Below are positions 13,703 through 19,978 of a stretch of 36,785 bases of DNA, piece by piece. The stretch's first letter is position 1, and each line of letters begins with the position of its first letter. The stretch comes from a virus. The notes under the pieces were generated by a model. The model searched no databases and was not told the DNA's origin. It worked only from the letters and a program-made list of their open reading frames with translations. The stretch covers positions 1 through 36,785 of the IMG/VR virus record IMGVR_UViG_3300046386_000084; one strand, 5' to 3'. The position numbers and the translations under genes were made by a program.

Positions 13703-13995
13703 CAGATAACCTCTGCTTTCAAAAGTGTTTTATTATCTTCTGCCCATGTTAGGCGAAGGTTGTGTGGGTGCTCAGAACCACTATACAGGCTGTGAAAACC
13801 ATTAGCTTGGCGACCAACAAGAGTAGTAGTTACAATCTCTTTTGGTTTGATACGATATTCATAACCATCTTCAACGAATATCTTCACTCGATTATTAAAA
13901 TCATCACATTCAGACCACTGATCACCTAGATTAACTTCAATAGTCTCACCATTAATCCAAGCAATCAATACATCTTTTTGATCTTTCAATGCCAT
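13702..13995 (-). CDS. Conserved phage protein, unknown function
   Basis: This 97-aa protein has the pattern VLIAWINGETIEVNLGDQW followed by YEYRIKPKE. The pattern recurs in many small phage proteins (roughly W-x-x-G-x-x-I...W...YRIKP) of unknown role. TAAGGAGAAAC lies before the ATG. Its own promoter-like TGGTACAAT lies inside the end of the dCMP deaminase gene. Confidence 0.78.
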   Translation of the reverse strand: MALKDQKDVLIAWINGETIEVNLGDQWSECDDFNNRVKIFVEDGYEYRIKPKEIVTTTLVGRQANGFHSLYSGSEHPHNLRLTWAEDNKTLLKAEVI

Positions 13996-14007
13996 GTTAG
14001 TTTCTCC

Positions 14008-14451
14008 TTAAAGTTGATCATACAATTGTACCACTACATTCGATTCCTGCAGTAGCTTTACACCAGAATCATCTCTGTACTGTTGCAGATACACCACACG
14101 CTTAACACCAGCTTGTAGCATCATAGCAGCGCACTGTACACAAGGTGCTAGTGTAACATAGACTGTTGCATCTACACAACTTACACCTTCACGGGCAGCT
14201 TTCATGATGCAGTTTAGTTCTGCATGAATCACTTCTGCTTTTGTAACTCGTGTAACGAACCAGTCTTTATCAATGTGTTCTTCTTCACATTCGTTAGGGC
14301 GACCTACAGCAGTCCCATTGTAGCCAGTGAGGGTAACACCTTGCTTGGTAACTAAAATGGCTCCTACCTGCGCTCTACGGGCTTTAGATAGCTTGCTGTG
14401 CAATATAGCAGTACCCATGTAGGTTTCATCTAATTGTTTTTGATCAGCCAT
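14008..14451 (-). CDS. dCMP deaminase (ComEB-like)
   Basis: This 147-aa enzyme has the zinc-dependent deaminase core: HAE at 76-78 and APCVQC at 102-107, with Glu78 as the proton shuttle and His plus two Cys as zinc ligands. It converts dCMP to dUMP, the ThyX substrate. Length and the N-terminal VGAILV...GYNG segment fit the dCMP deaminase family. It overlaps the upstream gene by eight bases, and a second deaminase-fold gene lies 250 bp away. Confidence 0.92.
   Translation of the reverse strand: MADQKQLDETYMGTAILHSKLSKARRAQVGAILVTKQGVTLTGYNGTAVGRPNECEEEHIDKDWFVTRVTKAEVIHAELNCIMKAAREGVSCVDATVYVTLAPCVQCAAMMLQAGVKRVVYLQQYRDDSGVKLLQESNVVVQLYDQL
14025..14033 (-). promoter_or_regulatory. Extended -10 promoter for 13702-13995
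   Basis: Minus-strand TGGTACAAT inside the 3' end of the dCMP deaminase gene, with TAAGGAG about 25 bases downstream. Confidence 0.45.
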
Positions 14452-14713
14452 GAATTACTTTCATCTTATCTTTAGGTGTCTTCTTTGGATCAACCCATAC
14501 TTTATCACGCAACGCAATAGCTTCTGCTAAAGAATTACATGTGCAATATTTACTTGCGTATTCCCAATAGTTCCACCAGTGCGGTTCTTCATTGCGAAAC
14601 GTATTTGTTTCTTTATATTGCCAAGCAAGTAGATACCAGCGTCTGACCAAATATTTATCACCGCATTGCACAATGTGTGCTTTGAATGGATTATAAAACT
14701 TAAATAATTTCAT
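14444..14713 (-). CDS. Hypothetical protein
   Basis: This 89-aa protein starts MKLFKFYNPFKAHIVQ. I chose the ATG at 14711-14713, after AAGGA. It is aromatic-rich (CGDKYLVRRWYLLAWQYK, HWWNYWEYASKYC), suggesting a compact beta-rich domain. It lies between the two deaminase genes and overlaps both. No family is recognised. Confidence 0.7.
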   Translation of the reverse strand: MKLFKFYNPFKAHIVQCGDKYLVRRWYLLAWQYKETNTFRNEEPHWWNYWEYASKYCTCNSLAEAIALRDKVWVDPKKTPKDKMKVIHG

Positions 14714-15044
14714 ATTCTTTGATTCCTTCTTCAGTTGTAAAACGAACAATCTTAACACCAAAGCCTTTGAGCATAGCTTTGCAAGTAGGACATGGTGCAG
14801 CTATAGCCATAGAACCATCGTTATGAAACCTTTGCACAAAGATGCTGTGAATATTCTTACGACCAGATGCAAGTACAGCAGCTAGTTCAGCATGTACTTT
14901 ATCTTTTTGTTCTGATTCACCAGCTACTATAGCGAAGTGCTTTGCCAAAGGGTGACTACGGCTGTAATCATTTACACCTGTTCCAAGCACCTTACCTTTG
15001 CGGTCAAAGCAAGTTGCAACTATTTCATAACGCTTGCGTGTCAA
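14700..15044 (-). CDS. Second cytidine/deoxycytidylate deaminase-fold protein
   Basis: This 114-aa protein has HAELAAVLAS (His51, Glu53) and APCPTCKAML (Cys85, Cys88), the complete zinc-deaminase site. It is shorter than the dCMP deaminase at 14008-14451. Its middle segment (KNIHSIFVQRFHNDG) differs too, so the substrate may differ, for example a base-modified nucleotide or a nucleic acid. The start is TTG at 15042-15044 with AAGGG upstream. No ATG would retain the first strand of the fold. Two deaminase folds in one short operon are notable. Confidence 0.8.
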   Translation of the reverse strand: MTRKRYEIVATCFDRKGKVLGTGVNDYSRSHPLAKHFAIVAGESEQKDKVHAELAAVLASGRKNIHSIFVQRFHNDGSMAIAAPCPTCKAMLKGFGVKIVRFTTEEGIKEYEII

Positions 15045-15045
15045 T

Positions 15046-15471
15046 TTACTTACCCTTTTGTTTCTTCAGTTTATGTTGGATACGTGCAAGAGAAGCATGT
15101 GCTTTTTTGATCTTGCGTTGCTTTGTACGATACTCATTCATTACATTGAAGTATGGTTCTGTATCTTTATCATCAGGGTTGCTTTTATTCCAGCACTGTT
15201 CGATACGAATTTTCAACAAGTTTAATTGTTGTTCATCATTGGTAAGTACAAGAGCAAGACCATCTGTTAAAATCTGCAGTTCAGCTTGTGTCAAAGCATA
15301 CGGGTCAGCACTGCGTTCAAACTTTGTGCTTTTAAGCAATTTAGCTTCCTGTACTGGTTTACCTTGCATTGCTCGTTCAGCTTTCTCCCACACGATTTCA
15401 GCCAATGCTAGTTCACCATCTTCTAGACCAAGGTGGTTGACCATGTGTGAGAATTCATTCTTGAGTAGCAT
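15046..15471 (-). CDS. Hypothetical basic helical protein, first gene of the leftward block
   Basis: This 141-aa protein is helical and ends in a strongly basic tail (RKIKKAHASLARIQHKLKKQ). No family is recognised. As the promoter-proximal gene of the leftward block it is probably made very early. AAAGGAACTAAC gives the ribosome site, and an extended -10 (TGCTACAGT) lies about 35 bases upstream. Confidence 0.75.
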   Translation of the reverse strand: MLLKNEFSHMVNHLGLEDGELALAEIVWEKAERAMQGKPVQEAKLLKSTKFERSADPYALTQAELQILTDGLALVLTNDEQQLNLLKIRIEQCWNKSNPDDKDTEPYFNVMNEYRTKQRKIKKAHASLARIQHKLKKQKGK

Positions 15472-15504
15472 GTTAGTTCCTTTCGGTTGTTGATTGAAGG
15501 CTTA

Positions 15505-15533
15505 ACTGTAGCACAACTTTTCGCACAACACAA
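15505..15533 (-). promoter_or_regulatory. Leftward promoter of the divergent region
   Basis: Minus-strand TTGTGT and TACAGT with 17-bp spacing and TGC before the -10. The leader GCCTTCAATCAACAA resembles those of the other leftward promoters. Confidence 0.6.
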
Positions 15534-15566
15534 CAACTATTTTAAAATTATTTTGCAGATAGGGCT

Positions 15567-15595
15567 TGACAAGACTTGCGGATGTGTGTAGAATT
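15567..15595 (+). promoter_or_regulatory. Rightward sigma70 promoter of the divergent region
   Basis: Perfect TTGACA (15567-15572), 17-bp spacer, TAGAAT (15590-15595). It is the main candidate start for the rightward block. A 135-base leader follows, with a CGCTT/AAGCG long-loop hairpin. Confidence 0.8.
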
Positions 15596-15674
15596 CGCTT
15601 CAGGGGTCAGGGGCAGCAGAGGGACAAGCGAGAGTTGACAAGCTCAAGTTTCAAAAACTCAGTTTCAATTTAAG

Positions 15675-15715
15675 TATAACTTAAGTTATAACTGCAGTTA
15701 AGCATAAGTTTAAAC
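15675..15715. promoter_or_regulatory. Palindrome array, operator-like
   Basis: Three perfect palindromes lie in 41 bp: TATAACTTAAGTTATA (15675-15690), TAACTGCAGTTA (15689-15700) and GTTTAAAC (15708-15715). The first two share a TAACT half-site. They lie in the leader between the rightward promoter and the first rightward gene, where a repressor or activator could bind. No regulator gene is identified. Confidence 0.6.
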
Positions 15716-15735
15716 ACAAAGTAAAGGAGTAAATT

Positions 15736-15984
15736 ATGAATGAAATGAATACAACATCGCAAGAGAAACCATTGGTATACTATGTAGGTGTACCGGAGTT
15801 TTATAACTGGAATGATGATGAACGCTATCCTGTAGCTCGTCTGCAGTATGTCATCGGTCATCCAAAGCTTGGTAACTGCAGAGATGTAAGAACATCAACT
15901 GTATTGCACAAGTATTTTGACGGCACAATTGAGACTAGAAATACAATTTATAAGTCAATGGCTTCTGAGGGAATGGGTTCATAA
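15736..15984 (+). CDS. Hypothetical protein, first gene of the rightward block
   Basis: This 82-aa protein has a central YYVGVPEFYNWNDDERYPVA segment rich in aromatics. No family is recognised. AAGGAG with six-base spacing precedes the ATG. The HNH gene starts two bases after its stop, so the HNH gene appears inserted between this gene and 16482-16655. Confidence 0.75.
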   Translation: MNEMNTTSQEKPLVYYVGVPEFYNWNDDERYPVARLQYVIGHPKLGNCRDVRTSTVLHKYFDGTIETRNTIYKSMASEGMGS

Positions 15985-15985
15985 T

Positions 15986-16507
15986 GTGAAAACATGTATT
16001 AAATGCAAAGAACAAAAATCTTTAGATAGTTTCAGTAGATCATCTAAAAACTCTGATGGTCATCAACAATATTGCAAAATCTGCTATAAACAATATGATA
16101 AACACTACCATAGTTTAAATAGAGATGACCGTTTAATTCAAATGCAAGAATATCAAATGACTAATAAAGATAAAATTGCAAGTAGGAAACGAAGTTATCA
16201 GAAAAACAATAAAGATAAAATTAATGCAATTGAAGCCAAACGCAGGGCTAGTAAACTTCAAGCAACTCCTCACTGGTTAACCGAAGATGATCTTGAGCAA
16301 ATTAAAAATTTTTATTCTGAAGCACAGTTAAATCAGGCACTCAATGGTATAGAATATCATGTTGATCACATCGTACCACTGCAAGGTGAAAACGTGTGTG
16401 GTTTACATGTCCCGTGGAATTTGCAAGTTATTCCTGCAAAAGAAAACATGAGAAAATCTAATAGATTAGAAAAGGAAACCAATGAAGCTCAAAACAAAAG
16501 ACATTAA
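15986..16507 (+). CDS. HNH homing endonuclease (copy 2, GTG start)
   Basis: This 173-aa protein is a paralogue of the enzyme at 875-1435. It has the same N-terminal cysteine module (CIKCKEQ and CKICYK), a Lys/Asn-rich middle, and an almost identical HNH core around EYHVDHIVPLQGENVCGLH. The GTG at 15986-15988 is the only start close to the first Cys pair; the ribosome site (GAGGGAATGGG) is loosely placed. It should cut or nick DNA at a target allele. Its end overlaps the next gene by 26 bases, which supplies that gene's ribosome site. Confidence 0.88.
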   Translation: MKTCIKCKEQKSLDSFSRSSKNSDGHQQYCKICYKQYDKHYHSLNRDDRLIQMQEYQMTNKDKIASRKRSYQKNNKDKINAIEAKRRASKLQATPHWLTEDDLEQIKNFYSEAQLNQALNGIEYHVDHIVPLQGENVCGLHVPWNLQVIPAKENMRKSNRLEKETNEAQNKRH

Positions 16508-16655
16508 AAATATTCGTCTGACATGGCAAGAAGTTAAAAACGATGGTACAATCAGCAATCGTTCTTACGCTTGTGATGATAAAAGTGCAAGCTGGCATCT
16601 GATGCAAATGCGTAAGAGTCCTTCCCTTCGTAACATTAAAATGGAGAAGCTATGA
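16482..16655 (+). CDS. Small basic hypothetical protein
   Basis: This 57-aa ORF begins MKLKTKDIKNIRLTWQEVK and ends SLRNIKMEKL. AAAGGAAACCA precedes the ATG within the HNH gene's tail. Its stop overlaps the next ATG (ATGA). No family is recognised. Confidence 0.65.
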   Translation: MKLKTKDIKNIRLTWQEVKNDGTISNRSYACDDKSASWHLMQMRKSPSLRNIKMEKL

Positions 16656-16831
16656 GTGATACTTATAAGATGTATACTCCACCACAACCTGTAGGTGCAT
16701 GGGTCATTGATCCACCAGATAACGAAACAGGTGCTGGACCTTGTACATTGTTTTGTGTGTTTACAAAACCAAGTGAACAGCAGATTAAAAACACAGAAGA
16801 AACTTTTGGATGGAAATGGAGGGATATGTGA
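16652..16831 (+). CDS. Small hypothetical protein
   Basis: This 59-aa ORF begins MSDTYKMYTPPQPVGAWVID and ends TFGWKWRDM. ATGGAGAAGCT precedes the ATG. It is coupled to both neighbours by overlapping stop and start codons. It is proline-rich at the front with two Trp near the end. The function is unknown. Confidence 0.65.
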   Translation: MSDTYKMYTPPQPVGAWVIDPPDNETGAGPCTLFCVFTKPSEQQIKNTEETFGWKWRDM

Positions 16832-17061
16832 GTACCGCAGAAGAACGTATGCAAGATGCAATTGAAGAGTTAGAGCAAGAAAATCGTTTGTTGAGGGCAC
16901 GTAATATTCGGTTGGAAGCAAAGCAAGAATGGGTTGACCTAACCGACAGACAAATCGAAAGTATCTTTCTTGATGCAGGTTGGTCATGGGGTGAAAAAGC
17001 TGACATGTATGTACCTGCAGTAAGAGAAGTTCTGAAATTATTTAAGGAAGTTAACAAATGA
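16828..17061 (+). CDS. Coiled-coil hypothetical protein (GTG start)
   Basis: This 77-aa protein starts with a strong coiled coil (ERMQDAIEELEQENRLLRAR) and ends in a helical domain with DRQIESIFLDAGWSWGEKAD. I chose GTG at 16828-16830, with GGAGG five bases upstream and a GTGA overlap; an ATG 18 bases earlier lacks this spacing. The function is unknown. Confidence 0.7.
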   Translation: MSTAEERMQDAIEELEQENRLLRARNIRLEAKQEWVDLTDRQIESIFLDAGWSWGEKADMYVPAVREVLKLFKEVNK

Positions 17062-17210
17062 AATATTTTGTAACTATTAAGGTTGAAGAAACAATAGTAG
17101 TTGAAGCTGACAGTGAACAAGAAGCTGCTATACTTGCAGAACAAATGTTCGATCCTACTGCACTTGGAACTGAAATTGAAGAAATATGGAGTGACGAAGA
17201 TGACTACTGA
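17058..17210 (+). CDS. Small acidic hypothetical protein
   Basis: This 50-aa ORF begins MKYFVTIKVEETIVVEADSE. The two-strand, helix and acidic-tail pattern (IEEIWSDEDDY) is typical of a class of tiny phage proteins with a VEAxSEEEA motif. TAAGGAAGTTAAC precedes the ATG. It overlaps both neighbours. The function is unknown. Confidence 0.7.
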   Translation: MKYFVTIKVEETIVVEADSEQEAAILAEQMFDPTALGTEIEEIWSDEDDY

Positions 17211-17604
17211 AACTATTATTTGCAACGCTGTCATGACACCCGATGGTACATACCTGCGTAGCTATCACCGACATGACTACAATGAATACTTGGATAAAGT
17301 ATCTGGTGAAATCTACATTGTAGATGGTGGTAATGATTACTTGCGCCGTAGCGTAAATACAACACCTGCTACACCAATGGATGTGTACTTGAGTGATCCT
17401 TTTGAAACTATTCGTGAAGCTTTTGTGTGGAAGTCCTACGGTAAGTACGGTGAGCTTCTACCATATGGAAAATATATTTGCTTGTGCGATATGGAAGATG
17501 ATCACATTGCTGCTATACTTGAGACTCAAACGCACATCAAGGGAACTTACGTGGAGGACTTGATGATCCAAGAATGGAATTATCGAAAGGAAAATCATGA
17601 GTGA
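17200..17604 (+). CDS. Conserved phage-type hypothetical protein
   Basis: This 134-aa protein begins MTTETIICNAVMTPDGTYLR. The N-terminal SYHRHDYNEYLD plus IVDGGNDYLRRS motif resembles small phage proteins annotated as hypothetical that show this sequence in other phages. GGAG lies upstream of the ATG, within the previous gene. A role is not known. Confidence 0.75.
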   Translation: MTTETIICNAVMTPDGTYLRSYHRHDYNEYLDKVSGEIYIVDGGNDYLRRSVNTTPATPMDVYLSDPFETIREAFVWKSYGKYGELLPYGKYICLCDMEDDHIAAILETQTHIKGTYVEDLMIQEWNYRKENHE

Positions 17605-17734
17605 CGTAGAACAGTTTTGGTCTGCAGTAGCTGCAAAGTTTGGTGACAAGCGTACATGGCATCAGTTGAATCCAATGGAGCAACAGATGATCATCCAAGG
17701 TGTTAATATGATTTTGCAGGTGATTCAACGATGA
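17597..17734 (+). CDS. Small hypothetical protein
   Basis: This 45-aa ORF begins MSDVEQFWSAVAAKFGDKR and ends MILQVIQR. It is helical, overlaps its neighbours on both sides, and has GAAAGGAAAATC before the ATG. No family is recognised. Confidence 0.65.
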   Translation: MSDVEQFWSAVAAKFGDKRTWHQLNPMEQQMIIQGVNMILQVIQR

Positions 17735-17841
17735 ATTTTCCTAAATTTATTTGGCAATCACCTAAAATTTTCTACTATGCTGGTGTATACTTGAAGATCG
17801 GCAACAAACGATATCGCATTTTTAAAGTAGGAGCACGATGA
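17731..17841 (+). CDS. Very small basic protein
   Basis: This 36-aa ORF begins MNFPKFIWQSPKIFYYAGVY and ends IFKVGAR. It overlaps the previous stop and the ligase start as ATGA. The coupling is the main support. It may exist partly to deliver ribosomes to the ligase start. Confidence 0.5.
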   Translation: MNFPKFIWQSPKIFYYAGVYLKIGNKRYRIFKVGAR

Positions 17842-18731
17842 TGACAATTCCAGAAGGCTTTAAGCCAATGTTAGCTGTAGAACACAGTAAAGTAAAAACA
17901 CAAAATTTTCCATACTATCTATCTGAAAAACTTGATGGTATCCGTTGTATTGTCTTTGGTGGTGCAGCGTACAGTCGAAGCCTAAAGCTTATTCCTAATT
18001 TAAGTATTCAAGCTTATATGAAACTTCATGCTGAAACTTTAGAAGGTTTCGATGGTGAACTGATTGTTGGTGATAAAAATGCACCTGATGTTTTCAATCA
18101 AAGTACTTCTGGAGTTATGCGTATTGAAGGAGAGCCTGATTTTACCTTTTGGGTATTTGATAAGTATGTTTCTGGTACTAAATACACAAGTCGTATTGGT
18201 AAGATTCCCAGTGAACTACCAGATCGTGTTAAATTTCTACCACAGTTCTATGTAACAAAACAACATGAAGTTGATGACTGGGAAGCGAATTTTCTAAAAC
18301 GAGGTGCAGAAGGTGTAATGCTTCGTGATCCACACAGTATGTATAAATGCGGTCGATCTGGAACTAAGACACCAGAACTACAGAAGGTCAAACGCTTTGT
18401 TGATAATGAATTTGAAATCATTGGTTGGGAGCCTAAGTACACCAATACCAATGCTGCAACAGTCAATGAATTAGGACGCACAGCACGATCTACAGCTAAA
18501 GATGGTATGGTAGCCCTAGACACAATGGGATCGTTGATTCTACGCACTTCTAAAGGCGACACATTCAGTTGTGGTAGCGGTATGACTGACGCTATTCGAG
18601 AAGACTTGTGGGAACGTAGGGAAACATTGTCAGGTCAACTTGCAAAAGTTAAGTATTTTGATGTTGGAACAGGTTATAATGTACCCCGCTTTCCGGTACT
18701 AGTTGGTATCCGGCATAAAGACGATTTATGA
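17838..18731 (+). CDS. ATP-dependent DNA ligase
   Basis: This 297-aa ligase is in the size range of small viral enzymes such as T7 gp1.3. The adenylated lysine is in EKLDGIR (Lys31). Motif III is FDGELIVG, motif IV is RGAEGVMLR, and motif V is LQKVKRF. A C-terminal OB domain follows. It seals nicks on lagging-strand DNA together with the primase-helicase and polymerase downstream. The ATG at 17838 or the second at 17841 could start it; GTAGGAG precedes both. It lies directly before an RNA ligase gene. Confidence 0.93.
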   Translation: MMTIPEGFKPMLAVEHSKVKTQNFPYYLSEKLDGIRCIVFGGAAYSRSLKLIPNLSIQAYMKLHAETLEGFDGELIVGDKNAPDVFNQSTSGVMRIEGEPDFTFWVFDKYVSGTKYTSRIGKIPSELPDRVKFLPQFYVTKQHEVDDWEANFLKRGAEGVMLRDPHSMYKCGRSGTKTPELQKVKRFVDNEFEIIGWEPKYTNTNAATVNELGRTARSTAKDGMVALDTMGSLILRTSKGDTFSCGSGMTDAIREDLWERRETLSGQLAKVKYFDVGTGYNVPRFPVLVGIRHKDDL

Positions 18732-18762
18732 TATTTTGACGGAAACAGAAAAGGAGAAACAA

Positions 18763-19791
18763 ATGACAGAACGTAAATTAGCAACTATTCGTAAAATCGC
18801 AGCAATTGAACCCATCGAAGGTGCAGACGCTATTGAAGTCGCTGTAGTCGATGGTTGGAAAGTCGTAGTAAAGAAGGGTGAATTTGCAGTTGATTCACTC
18901 GCCGTGTACCTCGAAATTGATTCTTGGGTTCCAACAGAACTTGCACCATTCCTATCCAAAGGTAAAGAACCTCGTGAATTTGAAGGTGTAAAAGGTGAAC
19001 GCCTACGTACAGTAAAACTACGTGGTCAAATCTCACAAGGTTTATTGCTACCGTTGTCTACATTAGGTAAACCAGAAGAGACTTTTGCAATTGATGAAGA
19101 TTCAGTTGGTGCTGATGTAACTACGGAACTTGGCATCATCAAATGGGAACGCCCAATGAATGCTCAACTCGCTGGTATGGCACGAGGTAATTTCCCTGCG
19201 CTTGTACCAAAGACTGATCAAGAGCGTATCCAAAACTTGACACGATCTTTTGAGCAATATCAGCTTGATACGTGGTCAATCACAGAAAAACTTGATGGTT
19301 CATCTTGCACATTCTATCTTGATGACGAAGGTGTATTTCATGTATGCTCACGTAACTTAGACTTGAAAGAAGACGAAGCAAATTCATTCTGGAAAGTAGC
19401 ACGTAAGTTTCAAATTGAAGATATCATGCGTAGGAATTCTATGCTAGGTATGGCAATTCAAGGTGAAATGATCGGTGAAGGTATTCAAGGTAATCAGTAC
19501 AAAGTACAGCTTGACTTCTACGTTTACGACATGTACAATACTCATACAGGGCAATACATCTTGCCTGTACAACTTAAAGCAGCGTGTGAAAAGCTTGGGT
19601 TAAAGCATGTGCCTGTCATTGTAGAAGCCACTGAGATTAAAGAACAAACGATTCAAAGTATCTTGGAATACGCAGAAGGTAAGTCTTTAATCAACGGCAG
19701 TAACCGTGAAGGTATTGTGTTTAAGAGTAACACTGTGCATGACCGCAGCTTTAAGTCAATTTCAAATTCTTGGTTACTCAAAAATGAATAA
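18763..19791 (+). CDS. RNA ligase, DRB0094 (Rnl5)-type
   Basis: This 342-aa protein has an N-terminal OB-like domain (EGADAIEVAVVDGWKVVVKK through RTVKLRGQISQGLLLPL), as in Deinococcus DRB0094. A nucleotidyltransferase domain follows with EKLDGSS (Lys176), AIQGEMIGEGIQG (motif IIIa) and REGIVFKS (motif IV). Family members seal 3'-OH/5'-phosphate RNA nicks. I chose the ATG at 18763-18765, with AAAGGAG upstream. It is one of three ligases in this window, and not closely similar to the Rnl1-like enzyme at 11686-12567. Confidence 0.9.
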   Translation: MTERKLATIRKIAAIEPIEGADAIEVAVVDGWKVVVKKGEFAVDSLAVYLEIDSWVPTELAPFLSKGKEPREFEGVKGERLRTVKLRGQISQGLLLPLSTLGKPEETFAIDEDSVGADVTTELGIIKWERPMNAQLAGMARGNFPALVPKTDQERIQNLTRSFEQYQLDTWSITEKLDGSSCTFYLDDEGVFHVCSRNLDLKEDEANSFWKVARKFQIEDIMRRNSMLGMAIQGEMIGEGIQGNQYKVQLDFYVYDMYNTHTGQYILPVQLKAACEKLGLKHVPVIVEATEIKEQTIQSILEYAEGKSLINGSNREGIVFKSNTVHDRSFKSISNSWLLKNE

Positions 19792-19800
19792 GGAGCATAA

Positions 19801-19965
19801 ATGATCGAAGAAGGAAAATACATTACAGTTTGTGCTATTGAATATGAAGAATTACAATCACAATCTTTGTTTCTTGATGCTTTAGAAGCGGCAGGTGTTG
19901 ATAATTGGGAAGGTTATGATGAAGCTGTCGAAATATGGCACGAACTTCGCATGGAAAACAAATGA
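19801..19965 (+). CDS. Small acidic hypothetical protein
   Basis: This 54-aa ORF begins MIEEGKYITVCAIEYEELQ and ends IWHELRMENK. It is rich in Glu, with AAGGAG upstream of the ATG. It lies between the RNA ligase and the primase-helicase, and its end lies 13 bases before the helicase start. No family is recognised. Confidence 0.7.
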   Translation: MIEEGKYITVCAIEYEELQSQSLFLDALEAAGVDNWEGYDEAVEIWHELRMENK

Positions 19966-19978
19966 ATAAGGGGTAGAA

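Noticed and set aside
15601-15631. G-quadruplex in the rightward leader
   Set aside because: TCAGGGG occurs twice, but only three G-runs of three or more are close together, so a standard four-run quadruplex is not supported.
16565-17234. Long minus-strand ORFs opposite the small rightward genes
   Set aside because: They lack ribosome sites and lie opposite a chain of plus-strand genes with overlapping start and stop codons; their cysteine- and serine-rich composition is typical of antisense shadows.
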